DNA of 46,093 bases. It comes from an uncultured Clostridia bacterium. Its GTDB lineage: Bacteria; Bacillota; Clostridia; Christensenellales; Borkfalkiaceae. This document shows positions 35,201 through 43,500 of the stretch, one piece after another. Position 1 is the first letter of the stretch; every line of letters starts with the position of its first letter. The position numbers and the translations under genes are program-made. Location: assembly GCA_947629575.1 (NCBI GenBank), contig CANREF010000011.1, positions 1 to 46,093 on the forward strand, in the 5' to 3' direction. A model generated the notes under the pieces. It made no database searches. It had not been told where the DNA came from and saw nothing but the letters and a program-made list of their open reading frames with translations.

Positions 35201-38200
35201 CAATCCCTTCCCGCTCGAGGATGTATTCAGCGAACACACCTTTGAGGCCGTTCCGCAGGCAGGATTCTATTACACCTTCGACCTTGAAGAGGAGACGGAA
35301 ATAAAGGTCACGGCTTTGACGAAATTCTTTAAGATCGTGATCTCGCAGTCGGGCAAAAATCTCATCTCCAAGCAGGTAACGGGAACTTACACCAATACTT
35401 TCACGGCGCAGGCGGGCGAAGTCCTCATCTGGGTCACCAACATGATGGAAGGCACGATCGAAGTGAAGATCAAGATCGAAAAGGTCGGCGGCGAAGAGCC
35501 CATTCCCCCCGTGACGGGCGGAACGAAGGACAACCCCGAAGTGATGGATCCCTTCACGGGAACTTTCACGAGGAACGCGGACTACAACAACGGCTGGTAT
35601 ATCAAGTTCACCGCCAAAGAGAGCGCGATCTATACGATCACCAACCAATCCACTGTCGCGGTCTATGTCCGCTTTGATGTGGCTACCGCTTCGGGCAAGG
35701 GCAGCGCGATCAACGCGAACACCTCTAAGGCTTTCCTTGCCGAGGCGGGAACGGAGTACGTCGTCGTGTTCTTCCCGCTGGAAACAACAGGAGCAAAGGT
35801 GAACTTCACAATGTCCGTCTCCAGTGAGCCGATGCCTACCTATTCTTGGGAAGGCGAGGGCACGGAGAGCGTCCCCTACGTTCTGACGGGGGACGAAAAC
35901 CTCGAGATCTACGCCACGTCGACGAAATACCTCTACTTCAAGTACACGTTCACCTACGGCGGCACAATGACCTTTACGCCCAACACCAACTATAAGACGA
36001 AGATCACCCTCATGGGCGGGCTGCAATGGGGGGAGAGCGGCAATCTTGCAAGCGACTTCTACGCCTACACGGGACCCGGCAGCGACGCAAGCCGCACCCT
36101 TACCTTTGAGGCGGGGCAGACCGTGACCTTCGCGCTCGGGCTCTACATCGGCACCACGCTCGCCAAAGTGGGCGTGAAGATCGACATCGAGGACGTCTAC
36201 GTCGTCGAAACCGCGGACTATACCGTCTCGGTGACCGTATCCGATATGGATATCTTCGGCCACGCGTGCAATACCCATAAGGGCACTCAGATCGAAATTT
36301 CCCTCATGAACGGCGAACAAGTCGTGGATACCAAACAGACGGACGACGACGGCAAGGTCGTCTTCACCGCCGAGAAGAAGGACGGCTACACCGTGAAGAT
36401 CGGGGAGAAGTCTTACCCCTTCGAGAGCGAAAATCTCAATGTGAACGTCGTTTCCGAAATTGTATGGGGCTCGGATGCGGAGCATCCCCTCACCCTCACC
36501 GAGGGCAATAACAGTTTTACCTTCACGAGAGAGATCCTCAACCTCAAGGAGCACTTCATCTACTTCACCTTTACCCCCGAGGAAGGGGCTGACTACGGGT
36601 TTGTCGCTTCGAGCGATTTGCTCGCCGTCTACAAGGGCAATACCGCAGGCTCGGGCGATCCCCTCGTCGGCAAGGGCGTGAGCTCGCTCACCGCAAAGCT
36701 CACCCTCACCACAGAGGCCTTGGCGCTGAGCGCTGTCCCCAATGTCGTTCCCGAGGAAGGTGAGTCCTTTGCCTACACCCTCTTTATCGCCAAATACGTC
36801 GATTACACCGTGAAGGTCACGACGGGCGAGACGGATGTGTTCGGCAAGGAATACACTCCCACTCCCATCGCAACGGGCACAACGGTGACCCTTCTTGACG
36901 GTGAAACCGAGGTCGCGACGGGTACAACGGGTGAAGGGGGCGTTGTCGTCCTCTCCGCTCCCGAAAAGGCCACCTACCGTGTGCGCATCGACGGCGTGGA
37001 AGAGACCTACCCCGTGCCCCTTGCGAATACGGAGACGGAAGTGACCGTCCTCACCGTCCTCGGGACGCAGGGACACCCGCTCACGATAGAAAAGGGCGAA
37101 ACGGAAGTGACCGTTCCCTCTGAATATTCCGAGACGGGTATCTATTACACCTTTACACCCGACGCAGACGGCGTGTACACCTTCTCGGGCGAGGGCGAGG
37201 GCGTTTGGTTCACCGTATCGGGTGACTTCGCGGAAGAGACCGTCGGCGGGAGATCCCATAAGCCCGCTTTGGACAGAGAGCTCACCGAGGGGAAGGCTTA
37301 CACCGTGAAAGTCTATTCCCTCACCCCCGGGACTGCTTATAAGATCAAGATCGAGCTCGACCTCGGCACAGATGAGGGCGAGGAGAACAATCCCATAAAG
37401 ATCGATGATCCCTTCACGACGATCGAAGTCAAGGACATTACGACAAAGAACAAATATTACACGTTCACCCTCTCCGAAAAGGTCACCATCAAAGTTACCC
37501 TCGTGAGCGGAAGCGATACGTACTACGTGAAGTTCAACGAGCTCGACGAAAAGAGGATCTCCTCTTCCGCGATCGAGGTGGAACTCGAAGCGGGCAAGGT
37601 CACCATGCGCGTGCACAGCGCCAATGCCATCGCCTCTAACTGCTCCATTAAGATAGAGAAGAAAGAGGAGACGACCGACCTCGGGACGCCTGATAATCCC
37701 GAGGACGTGGAAGTCTTGGAGGGGACGTGGACGAAACCCGCGACCTCAACGGCCACCACCGCCAATGGCGGCTATAACATCCGTTTTGCCCCCACCGAGA
37801 ATGCTTACTATACTTTCTCGACGACAGGAGCTATGGCAACCGTCAAATTCGGGCCGGAGGGAACGGCCTTCTCCGCGTTGACTACGCGCACGTTGACGGC
37901 GACCGGTCCAACCTATATGCAATGCGAAGCGGGAAAGACTTACACGGTCATCCTTTATGCGGCCACCGGCAAAACGCAAACCAATATTACGATCGTAAAA
38001 ACCCTGCCGCCCGATTTCAGCGACTTGAGCGGCAACGGCTCGGAGGGAGATCCCTATGTGCTCACGACGAACAGAAGCATTGATATCTTCGCAACAGCAT
38101 CATCCACAAAGCTGTATTTCCGCTATGTCGCGACCGAACATGTGACGCTCAATTTCACGGCATTGCTGAAGACTAAGATTACTATCATAAGCGGTGTAGA

Positions 38201-38444
38201 AGCGTGGGATGACGGAAGCGCGAAAGCATGGTCCGTGTCAAGCAAGACTACACAGCGTGCGATCACCCTGTCTGCGGGAGATACCCTCGATTTCTCCGTC
38301 GCTCCTTCCTCCGCTACGGCAGCAATGCCGGCACATGCAGGCGTTTCCATAACGATCGCTGCGGCGGGCGATGAAACCGCTCCGGATGTTCAAATCGTCG
38401 CCCTTCCTGCGGATTTGCCCGTTTACGGCTCAAAAAATCATTGA
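26238..38444 (+). CDS. Giant (4068-residue) modular lipoprotein
   Basis: A signal sequence ends in FTAC (Cys25), so the protein should be lipid-anchored outside the cell; there is no LPxTG or terminal membrane helix. Residues about 37-378 hold four copies of a Cna-B-like beta module (YTVTVE..., FELEEGTYTV, GLPDGYTYES). Six further modules with signature D-x-FGN or FG-x-x-x-P begin near residues 382, 1414, 2142, 2538, 3327 and 3522, each followed by a pre-peptidase C-terminal-like (PPC) module beginning V-YGTQEHPL. Between them are many PPC-like modules (GTKDSPYIIT...VYFKYT) and lipocalin-like pieces (FKGTWKSLD, FVGKWKSLD). Acidic, Thr-rich, with few Cys. The ligand is unknown; adhesion or a fibrous surface layer is most likely. 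It has its own terminator. Confidence 0.88.
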   Translation: MSKLLRKVLLAALAICLSLGIFTACGEDPETPSEPQNVTYTVNVVGSADALNGVSVVLSQDGAEKASKTPENGKAVFELPAGTYEAFLRGLAEGYTYSRALLTESAPEATINVQDPPHPQPQTVTYTVTVEGADGLSGLSVVLSQDGVTKGTVPLADGKAVFELEEGTYTVMLAGLPDGYTYESATVTADSPAATLTVSAVEPPVTTTTYTVTVACEEGTLPDGLSVQMQKGNSVVSTKPVEGGKAVFELAPDTYTVTLTGLTEGYTCESATVNADTHEVTLTVKKVTTPDPQTVHYTVTVECTGATLPTTVRVQLSADGAVKATKQLTDGKAEFDLEPNTYTAVLTGLPAGLEYVSETTATLTPEAPDATFTLKKKVEAVDVALTVTNTANKDLFGRDYTPAAAAGMKVELYLGEAITATVTGTTDAEGKYTFTALKLGTYKVKVNGTDAGTIEVGETTSTAAVNVNFAGGTVNAPLAFQVGANALPFTQQILETLGDESVHYTLKVDKSGLYSFDANNKNANVSGEALELAGGLIAVEHIAVELEADKVYTFACSSAGSADTGFDYTVTITEGNTQGGGDTPTVPWTGAGTKDSPYIITELKNEYTVQLVYDNGYTPVYFKYTETKGAKYAIYSSNQDFFLSVMLVDGDSLKPVKTYSSGGNEASEVSLFETADTAEYLFELSPYDEDSTTTLTVKFTIGDYAGWMSKWEGSGRFQKAQTKPSVPGIDDPYIIKTLIDTYDVMVSPAGVYFKYEATETKNYTIAATASYTLSFSVRDYNDGDPIELKTYETVDKNPVAFTLNAGTTYLFYINLTNPDVQEEVWSLLLKFKIEEGQAVVDPEQPDGSEDHPYVLENVVGEHNDVDATSDGVWYTFTATEDADYVFALKTKGWLVVNGKDLFSASDSASKTVTLTVKTGRSYTVGVKTYGGAATAKVSYSVTKKSNEPDGSKERPFVLTGDFLGEHTVSVPSSVYYKATISEDMTVVITANTALTLTIGNVSLQTAAAGKEQTFTLSKGDILIKFEKTSVTEVKFTVAKKDISSVALPDEFKGTWKSLDKVYEMTIDESGALTLKKNGAAVTTVVTSGTGAMEGGTFYYVAFESKQYQLKWDGVGKNALELYAKVSGSTGEYIYFAPDPLPAFDLSDYAGEYTDRDGKKPNLVVSESAITWQGHTVLLVGDVTGSFSGYTKAWAAYVDDKPEIVLVQDGSFYFQYAKLYFDNKAAAVELPEAFVGKWKSLDDKYQLDITDTKTLTLTVSGAQKQFTLSSEKQSVETLYFLTVDGTKWQLANSPAGTGTLMLESDSETVYFTPDPIPTVTFSSEIGTYTLVDVYEEEPAEGEFTISANAITWTGHNVIVANVLQTYPELGTGYPLFIDGNPYQLMNYGGMLMLIDTVEGTTYTLEEGAPQPQDVTYTVTVKSADKDIFGNTLNEAVKADVSVSLMKGDKAVETKTTGTDGKVTFTQPKDSYTVQINGQSYDLTDNAANVTLFSDVVYGTQEHPIALKTGLTQLPFTEDILDTYRSGAYFTFTPAETGTYVFTVSAETVMFMLTFGDDEDDGLMLMGQLSGEVTLEEKTTYSVMIVNTDASACTLKIEKKTEGEIEGSGTQADPEILKSLNQTITRHAGIDANGRYYFRFTPEKNAILTITAQTLCSVGGKLVNNSTTLLAVDGTILAQVIAGTTYEFWLQASQTGSATDVTIVLSTADAPEPPGEGAGLKSDPYQLETLTGQYKIFAVKSAYVYFTYTATEDQTYRITLLSGPKTTFYLDPTTILFAKSGKYSYDTSKFEYDEFTLSAGTKLTLRLYSEVTDYYEFKIEAKRAETEVTFPEDLVGEWEFDALHSDTELSEVPDLVIGEHTVEWGDKTVKTFGEESGLYFLEIDGKEWTLKADKDTYSYTCLLLTDTSTEDVYIFTVKKTEPEIEGSGTSDDPEILKSLNQSLTRHAGIDANGRYYFRFTADKNAILTITAQSVCSVGGLLLENRTTPLTEGGTVSVQIKESTVYNFWIQASQKSGPADVTIVLSTSDTPAIPWSGTGKSASPYVLTELGEEVTVFVAASGFIYFTYTVDTTTLLEFTLLSNGCISLSGGPKWKTGGGTTLNSVTRMSDTVSASGTLKFYVQGSATGAAGLVTFKIEKAVEKKDYTVTVKSADKDVYGNTINEAAKSGVEVSLMNGEQVVETKQTGADGTVTFSQPEGNYTVKIDENTYTFTENAASVTLDSGVVYGTQDHPLALHLGENTIPMTQELASAGGVYYTFTPSSDATYIFDGVGENTFYNFFYDSDNPALYETVGGFAGITPVSKPLTADTAYKIVALGVAAGDYVIKISVQAGTVEATPDEGFHFNEQFVGTWKSEDGYTISITATTFLLTEASGVKATYTISESEPDRFQERTYTIVWNSVTYTFKNLDDPITLTLSSASGSKSFELSATEGFTVDFPTEMQGSWKCQGSEDDDEDVSGVPNLVVGTNSVTWAGHDVKVIGTNGDGLTTVYILEIDGEKWGLQLSKGELNTTLELKKFKADDGYTFANAGAQGGETEDKVTYTVTVNLKDSDVFGNTLNGRLGAQVEVTLYNGEDIVETAFTDGNGVVTFTVVERDTYKVQIYGKDYALTSKTVTVEATSDVVYGTQEHPLTLTVGANKIPLTMDVLSAVEGFVYYDLQVETSGNYVFDFPANASVQCSQLSIRLLGSGAQQVEKELDAETVYHFTLSAGSPIDGDYGYTITITAAKPATPWAGQGTQDEPYIIEELIGEYNDIEVVYTGVEAEFVNVYFKYTPTEDVEYYTLTLTVAGDAVITFIGAKAPVGQTIPFVNAASAANYSATIKLTKGKDLTICVSGGNDTSQNEDSQTYATFKCSFKVESYELPEPETGSAQKPDTLTELLGTHTVTTESAYYYAYTATADGKYYVSTDYAEGITFTVRDSLTLDEYGVPTGKKLFDLNLSAGDKGVIELTNGKTYYFTVKSNLISEGAATETFSFTIETWTAGEPDGTQANPFPLEDVFSEHTFEAVPQAGFYYTFDLEEETEIKVTALTKFFKIVISQSGKNLISKQVTGTYTNTFTAQAGEVLIWVTNMMEGTIEVKIKIEKVGGEEPIPPVTGGTKDNPEVMDPFTGTFTRNADYNNGWYIKFTAKESAIYTITNQSTVAVYVRFDVATASGKGSAINANTSKAFLAEAGTEYVVVFFPLETTGAKVNFTMSVSSEPMPTYSWEGEGTESVPYVLTGDENLEIYATSTKYLYFKYTFTYGGTMTFTPNTNYKTKITLMGGLQWGESGNLASDFYAYTGPGSDASRTLTFEAGQTVTFALGLYIGTTLAKVGVKIDIEDVYVVETADYTVSVTVSDMDIFGHACNTHKGTQIEISLMNGEQVVDTKQTDDDGKVVFTAEKKDGYTVKIGEKSYPFESENLNVNVVSEIVWGSDAEHPLTLTEGNNSFTFTREILNLKEHFIYFTFTPEEGADYGFVASSDLLAVYKGNTAGSGDPLVGKGVSSLTAKLTLTTEALALSAVPNVVPEEGESFAYTLFIAKYVDYTVKVTTGETDVFGKEYTPTPIATGTTVTLLDGETEVATGTTGEGGVVVLSAPEKATYRVRIDGVEETYPVPLANTETEVTVLTVLGTQGHPLTIEKGETEVTVPSEYSETGIYYTFTPDADGVYTFSGEGEGVWFTVSGDFAEETVGGRSHKPALDRELTEGKAYTVKVYSLTPGTAYKIKIELDLGTDEGEENNPIKIDDPFTTIEVKDITTKNKYYTFTLSEKVTIKVTLVSGSDTYYVKFNELDEKRISSSAIEVELEAGKVTMRVHSANAIASNCSIKIEKKEETTDLGTPDNPEDVEVLEGTWTKPATSTATTANGGYNIRFAPTENAYYTFSTTGAMATVKFGPEGTAFSALTTRTLTATGPTYMQCEAGKTYTVILYAATGKTQTNITIVKTLPPDFSDLSGNGSEGDPYVLTTNRSIDIFATASSTKLYFRYVATEHVTLNFTALLKTKITIISGVEAWDDGSAKAWSVSSKTTQRAITLSAGDTLDFSVAPSSATAAMPAHAGVSITIAAAGDETAPDVQIVALPADLPVYGSKNH
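31041..32309 (+). repeat. Duplicated 312-bp module inside the giant gene (31041-31352 and 31998-32309)
   Basis: Both copies begin GAGAT(A/T)GAGGGAAGCGGCAC and continue in step for 104 codons (LKSLNQ, RHAGIDANGRYYFRF, CSVGG, VTIVLST). The period is 957 bp or 319 codons, in frame. It indicates growth of the gene by duplication of larger blocks. Confidence 0.85.
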
Positions 38445-38460
38445 GCCCGACAATACCTCC

Positions 38461-38502
38461 AATCAAAAGAGAGCGGTTTTTACCGCTCTCTTTTGATTTT
38501 TT
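38461..38502 (+). terminator. Intrinsic terminator of the giant lipoprotein gene
   Basis: A 17-bp inverted repeat (38461-38477 with 38482-38498) with a TTTT loop, followed by T4. It begins 16 bp after the stop. Confidence 0.93.
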
Positions 38503-38735
38503 AGGGGGGATGGACTTCGTACTTCGGGATTCTTCGCTGCGCTCAGAATGACGCGGAGAGAAGCGCCGAGTGTCCCCCCTGCCCCCCTCCTTGGAGGGGG
38601 TGAAAAGGCGTCACGCTGAGGCAACCCCTCGGCTCCTCCTAAGGAGGAGCTGTCACCGCAGGTGACTGAGGTGGTGGAAGCCAATGGACACCACCCCCCT
38701 ACCCCCCTCCTTGGAGGGGGCGGAGTGGACGAAAT
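38503..38735. repeat. Intergenic repeat block
   Basis: Between the terminator and the next promoter. It holds CTTCGGGATTCTTCGCTGCG with CTCAGAATGACG (about 38524-38552), two CCCCCTCCTTGGAGGGGG palindromes (about 38584 and 38705) and, at about 38632-38678, the two-hairpin element (GCTCCTCCTAAGGAGGAGC and GTCACC/GGTGAC) seen inverted at 16619-16665. Confidence 0.8.
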
Positions 38736-38773
38736 GAAAAGTATGTGATATTTACATTTGCCATAGCGAACGT

Positions 38774-38803
38774 TTGACACCTTTTATACAAGTGTGATAT
38801 AAT
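38774..38803 (+). promoter_or_regulatory. SigA promoter with extended -10, TlpA lipoprotein operon
   Basis: TTGACA (38774-38779), 18-bp spacer, TATAAT (38798-38803) preceded by TGA (extended -10). A second TATAAT at 38809-38814 has no -35. The leader is about 65 nt. Confidence 0.85.
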
Positions 38804-38875
38804 AATGTTATAATCATCTGCAAGAATTCCGATATTTTTCGAAATAATTGCATAAAACCATAATGGAGGCCCTTC

Positions 38876-40564
38876 ATGAGGAAATTTTCGATAAAACTTC
38901 TTCTGCTCTTTTCGGCAACGCTGCTCGCTCTCGGAGGCTTTGCCCTGTCCGCTTGCAGTGAGTCGTCGCACAAAACAGACAATTCCGCGCATGAACATCA
39001 ATTCGGAAGTTGGACGGTCGTCACCGAAGCAAAGTGCGAGGAAGCGGGTTCGCGCTATCATGTATGCTCGGTTTGCGGCTACCGCGAGGACGACGTTATC
39101 CCCTATCTCGGTCACAATTACGACAGAGGTGAGGTGACGGTGGAAGCGACCTGTTCCACTCCCGGCAAGCGCGTCCGCAAATGTACCCGCTGCCAAAAGG
39201 AAAAGGAAGAGACCATAGAAAAGCTCAACCATAACTGGGACGAGGGCGTGATCGTCGAACCCTCTACCTGCATCAAAGCGGGCACGCTCCGCCTCACTTG
39301 CAGCGTCTGTAAGACGACGGAGGACCGCGAACTCTTCCTCGCGCCCCACGATCTGCAGGAAGACTCTGCCCGCCGCCAAGAAGCGACCTGCGAAGAAGAC
39401 GGTAAGAGAGTCCTCGTCTGCTCCGTGCCGGGATGCACGTACGAACAGACGGAGACGATCAGGGCAAGCGGGCACATTTGGACGCAGGCAGCGGGGGATA
39501 CCGAACCCACCTGCACCGATCCCGGCAAGCATAACCGTGAGTGTAGCGTCTGCGGCACAAAAGACGAAACGACCGTTCCCGCGCTCGGGCACGATCTTCC
39601 CGCCGAATACACGATAGACAAACTTCCCTCCTTTACCGAGGCGGGCAGCAAGTCCTATCATTGCAGGCGCTGTGAAGAGCACGTAGACCCCGTGGAGATC
39701 CCTATGCTGCAGGAGAACGTGCCCGTCACCTTCCGATTCGAAGTCCTGCGCAACAACGGGAACAAGATCGTCGATTCGAACATCGTCATCACCGTCTTCG
39801 ACAAAGGAGCGGAAGTCGCAAAGAGCGACGCCTCGACGCTCGTGAACGGCGTGTTCACAGTGCCGCTCGACCCCGGCACTGCCGCCTCGCCCAAGACCTA
39901 TACCGCAAAGGTGACGGGGCTTCCCCGCGGGTATTCCGCAAAGGAAGAATATACCGTCTCCCCCGCCGACCCCAACTGCTCCATTTGGCTCACGGCGGCG
40001 CCCCTGCAGGGAACGCCATCCCGTACCGAACGGTATACCGAAGGCTCTGTGATGTACGACTTCACCCTTCCCGCCAAAGACAACAATACGGGAAAAGACA
40101 TCACCCTCTCCGAACTGCTCAAGACAAAGAAGGCGGTCGTGCTCAACTTCTTCTATACGACCTGCAGTCCTTGCCAGCGGGAGTTCCCCTACCTCATGCA
40201 GGCGTACACCAAGTATAAAGACAGCATCGCGGTGATCGCCATCGACGAGACGCGGATCGACTCCATGGTCGCCGTGACCCAATTCGCCATTGAATACGGG
40301 CTCGTGTTCCCCGTGGCGTTCAGCACTTCCTTCGGCATTCAGAGCGCCTTCGGCTTCACCGACGTGCCCCAGACGGTCGTCATCGACGGCGAGGGCGTTG
40401 TGAGCGTCATCCATTCGGGAACGAGTACCTTCGATGACTTCGATAAACTGTTCGCCCCCTACGCTTCGGACAGCTATTGGAAGAACCCCGAAAAGAAAAC
40501 CACGGCGGCCATTTCCGCCGCCCAACCCCTCCCCCTCCCTCTGCGCAAGAGGGAAACCTACTAA
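38876..40564 (+). CDS. Lipoprotein with Cys-pair repeats and a C-terminal TlpA-type thioredoxin domain
   Basis: A 562-residue exported lipoprotein (lipobox LSAC, Cys27). Residues about 36-280 contain six repeats of about 38 residues with the pattern H-x-F/Y-x-x-W...ATC-x-x-x-G...C-S-V-C-G-x...LGH: each has a single Cys, a CxxC pair and conserved His. The pattern could bind zinc or form disulfides. About 283-375 is a Cna-B-like beta domain. The C-terminal 170 residues are an AhpC/TlpA-type thioredoxin domain with active site TTCSPCQ (Cys430, Cys433) and cis-Pro motif DVPQT. It likely reduces or isomerises disulfides outside the membrane, or draws electrons from the Fe-S/TlpA protein of this window. 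It is the first of two co-transcribed genes; only 18 bp separate it from the next. Confidence 0.85.
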   Translation: MRKFSIKLLLLFSATLLALGGFALSACSESSHKTDNSAHEHQFGSWTVVTEAKCEEAGSRYHVCSVCGYREDDVIPYLGHNYDRGEVTVEATCSTPGKRVRKCTRCQKEKEETIEKLNHNWDEGVIVEPSTCIKAGTLRLTCSVCKTTEDRELFLAPHDLQEDSARRQEATCEEDGKRVLVCSVPGCTYEQTETIRASGHIWTQAAGDTEPTCTDPGKHNRECSVCGTKDETTVPALGHDLPAEYTIDKLPSFTEAGSKSYHCRRCEEHVDPVEIPMLQENVPVTFRFEVLRNNGNKIVDSNIVITVFDKGAEVAKSDASTLVNGVFTVPLDPGTAASPKTYTAKVTGLPRGYSAKEEYTVSPADPNCSIWLTAAPLQGTPSRTERYTEGSVMYDFTLPAKDNNTGKDITLSELLKTKKAVVLNFFYTTCSPCQREFPYLMQAYTKYKDSIAVIAIDETRIDSMVAVTQFAIEYGLVFPVAFSTSFGIQSAFGFTDVPQTVVIDGEGVVSVIHSGTSTFDDFDKLFAPYASDSYWKNPEKKTTAAISAAQPLPLPLRKRETY

Positions 40565-40582
40565 ATCCCACAGGAGGACATC

Positions 40583-43500
40583 ATGACAAAGTTCAGAAAA
40601 TTCTTGCTCATCTGCTTGCTCGCGGCGCTGACGTTTTCCATAGGCCTTTTTGCCGTCGCCTGCAACGATACTCCCGATGACAGCGGTTCGGGGAACACCC
40701 CGGGCGACGTCACCGATCCCGGCGGCAACAACCCCGGCGGAGAAAATCCTCCCGCCGAGGTCGTCTATCACACCGTGTCCTTCGACGCGGCGGGCGGCAG
40801 CTATGCCGCGGGAGCGCCCGATCCCATTCAGGTCGCCGAGGGCGCTCTGCTCCTCGAAGCGGTGCGGGAAGTCGCTCCGCCCGTCAAATCCAGCCTCACG
40901 TTCGGCAACTGGTTTTTGAACGGCACAGAGCTCAATGCCAACACCAAGATGCCCGCTCAGGATATCACCCTCGTTGCCAATTACAAGGTGGACTATGTGA
41001 TAGAGAGCTATCTGCAGAACACCAGCCGCAACAGCTATATCAAACAGGGCGAGACCGCGGGCAGCGACTATGTGGGAACAGTGCTCTCCCCCGCCGCGCC
41101 CACGCATACGGGGTTCGTATATAACGGCTCTCCCGAAGGCGGAGCGCCCGTTGCCACCTTGGAGCTCTCCGAAGACGCCGAGAACAACGTGTTCCGCTTC
41201 TACTTCGACAGGCGGCTCTACACCGTCTACTTCGACGCGAACGCGCCCGCAGAGCAGACTACGGGGACGATGGAAGCGCTCGAGGCATACTATGAACTCA
41301 ACGTTGAGCTCACCGAGAATGCTTTCACCTATGAGGGGCACCGCTTTGTCGGTTGGTCCACCTCTTTGGATGGAGATTTTGAATACGCAGACGGCGGCAT
41401 GCTCACCGTGCTCGGCAATGTTCAGCTCTTTGCCGTTTGGGACAGGGGCTATGTGGACCGCTACGGCGGAGAGGACGTCGTGTTCTTCCCCACCCTCGAG
41501 CCCGACAACGCCATCCTCTCCCGCGGCGGACAGGAATTCAAGGGCACGCGTGAGGGGGATAACTTCTCCTTTGAGACCCCGAACGGGACAGTTCTGAATG
41601 GCAAGGTGTACCCCAACTACTTCTTCTCCTATGAGCGCGGCGATCTTGCGAACACCTATGTGTTCTATGCGAATACGCCCGATCCCGCCTATGAAGACCA
41701 CCAGTACGACAGCGAGCGGACGCTCACCATCGAGCCCTACATGACCGCCGTCTACAAAAACCACGGGCATACCTGCAACGGAAATATTTCCTACGCCGAG
41801 CAGACGGGCGACTACATCTTCACGAGCGAAGATGAGAGCTTCCGCTTCCTGCCCGCCGATAAGGACGACCGCCACCCCTACGAATACGACCATGTGTTCT
41901 CCCTCGGCGGCGATGAGGCGGATACCTATATCGACTTCATCTGGCTCGACCGTGGTACGGGTTCGGGCTTCCTCGGGCAGACTATGGGGCTTCTCCTCGA
42001 CGGATACAGCACCGCGATGCTCATCGATCTTACGAACCAAAACTATTTCGACGGCAGATATTATGTGACGGGCACGGAGACCGTGGGCGCTGCGACGCTC
42101 ACCCTCGTCACCCTCATCCTCACCGATGACATGTACGGCAGCCTCAGCGGAACGCCCGGAGCAAAGCTCGCCCAATATCTCTGTACTCTTCCCCTCGAGG
42201 GCGAATACAACGGGTTCGTGTTCGCCGAAAGACACCGCAATACCTATAAGGGCGACCCCGAGGCAGAGGTGAAGATCGGAAAGGAGAGCTATTCCCTCAA
42301 AGACGCCACCGTTGAACTCGATGGCTTCGGCATCTTCGAAAACAGCGCAAAATGCACCATAGGCGGCGTAACCTATGAGGGTACGTACAACCTCACCACC
42401 GACCTTCTGTCGGGGTCTGTCCTCACCGTGTATAAGGACAAAGCGCCCTATATCCAGATGCAGGTTGATCTCGACGCGCTCACCGTCTCCGCGCCTCGCT
42501 CCGAAGTGGCGCACACCGAATTCCGCTGGATGGACGGCAACGCGCTGCATCCCCCCTTCCTCTTCCTCTATGATGAGGACGTATTGAACGGGCAGACCGT
42601 TCTCGGCAAAAAAATGGAAGTTTGGGTGCCCAACGAGGATGAGGACGAGCTCATTCGCGCCGCAAGCGGCTATTGCACGGTCGAAACGATCGGCTCTAAC
42701 TCCCGCGTCGATTTCAATCTCTATACCTTCCACCGCACTTGGGTGGAAGACGGATACGACAAAGAGATCGCCACCGAGATGCTCTTCTATAACACGAGCG
42801 TCACGAGCACGACGGACTATCTGTCGTATAACGTCTATTGCCTCCTTGGGGAAACGAAGGGGGGCGAAAAGCTCGATTACCGCAAGATCATAAAGGTCTC
42901 TGACGGAGGAGTGATCTGGCAGTGCACCACCGTCTCCACGACGGGGCTCGGCTCTCTCTACATTGTGGGCAATGAAGTGTATGAAGGACAGTTCACGATC
43001 GAAAAGAGCACCAACTTTGACAGGACCGTCGGCACTTTCCTCTATGCGACGGAGAGCGGCGACGCTGTGACCCTCCGCTTTGAAATGAGCGACCAAAACA
43101 CAACGGCTACCCCTCTCAAAGGCACGGAGACCTTGCTCTATCTCATCCCCGCGACAGGCCCTAACAGCGCGGGCGTGGGACACGACGTGCTCTTTATCGA
43201 CGGCGTAGGCCTTGCAAGGCGGGGCGAATCCGCAGACGGGAGCACCTTCTCCTACACCGACGGCACTTATTCCGAAGTCGGCACGACGACTTTCGGCGAG
43301 ACGATCTATGCCTTCTATGTAGGCGGGACTGAACGCTTCCGCTTCGTCATCACCACCCTTCCCGGGGAGGACTTTGAAGGCGTGCTCTTCGGCATCCGCT
43401 ACGACGAAACCATTAAGAAAGATACGTTTGTTTCCGGGAACGCCACCCTCACCATCGACCACTACCATACCGCTACGCTCGACAGAGGAGACGGCGCTGC

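Noticed and set aside
33015-37616. Open frame of about 1533 codons opposite the giant lipoprotein gene
   Set aside because: Same coding-bias shadow. Composition (Arg, Gly, His, Val rich) has no domain character, while the plus-strand frame has clear repeated modules.
26238-38444. Type I or non-ribosomal megasynthase
   Set aside because: Size suggested it, but the product has a lipobox and beta-rich repeats and no carrier, condensation or ketosynthase motifs.
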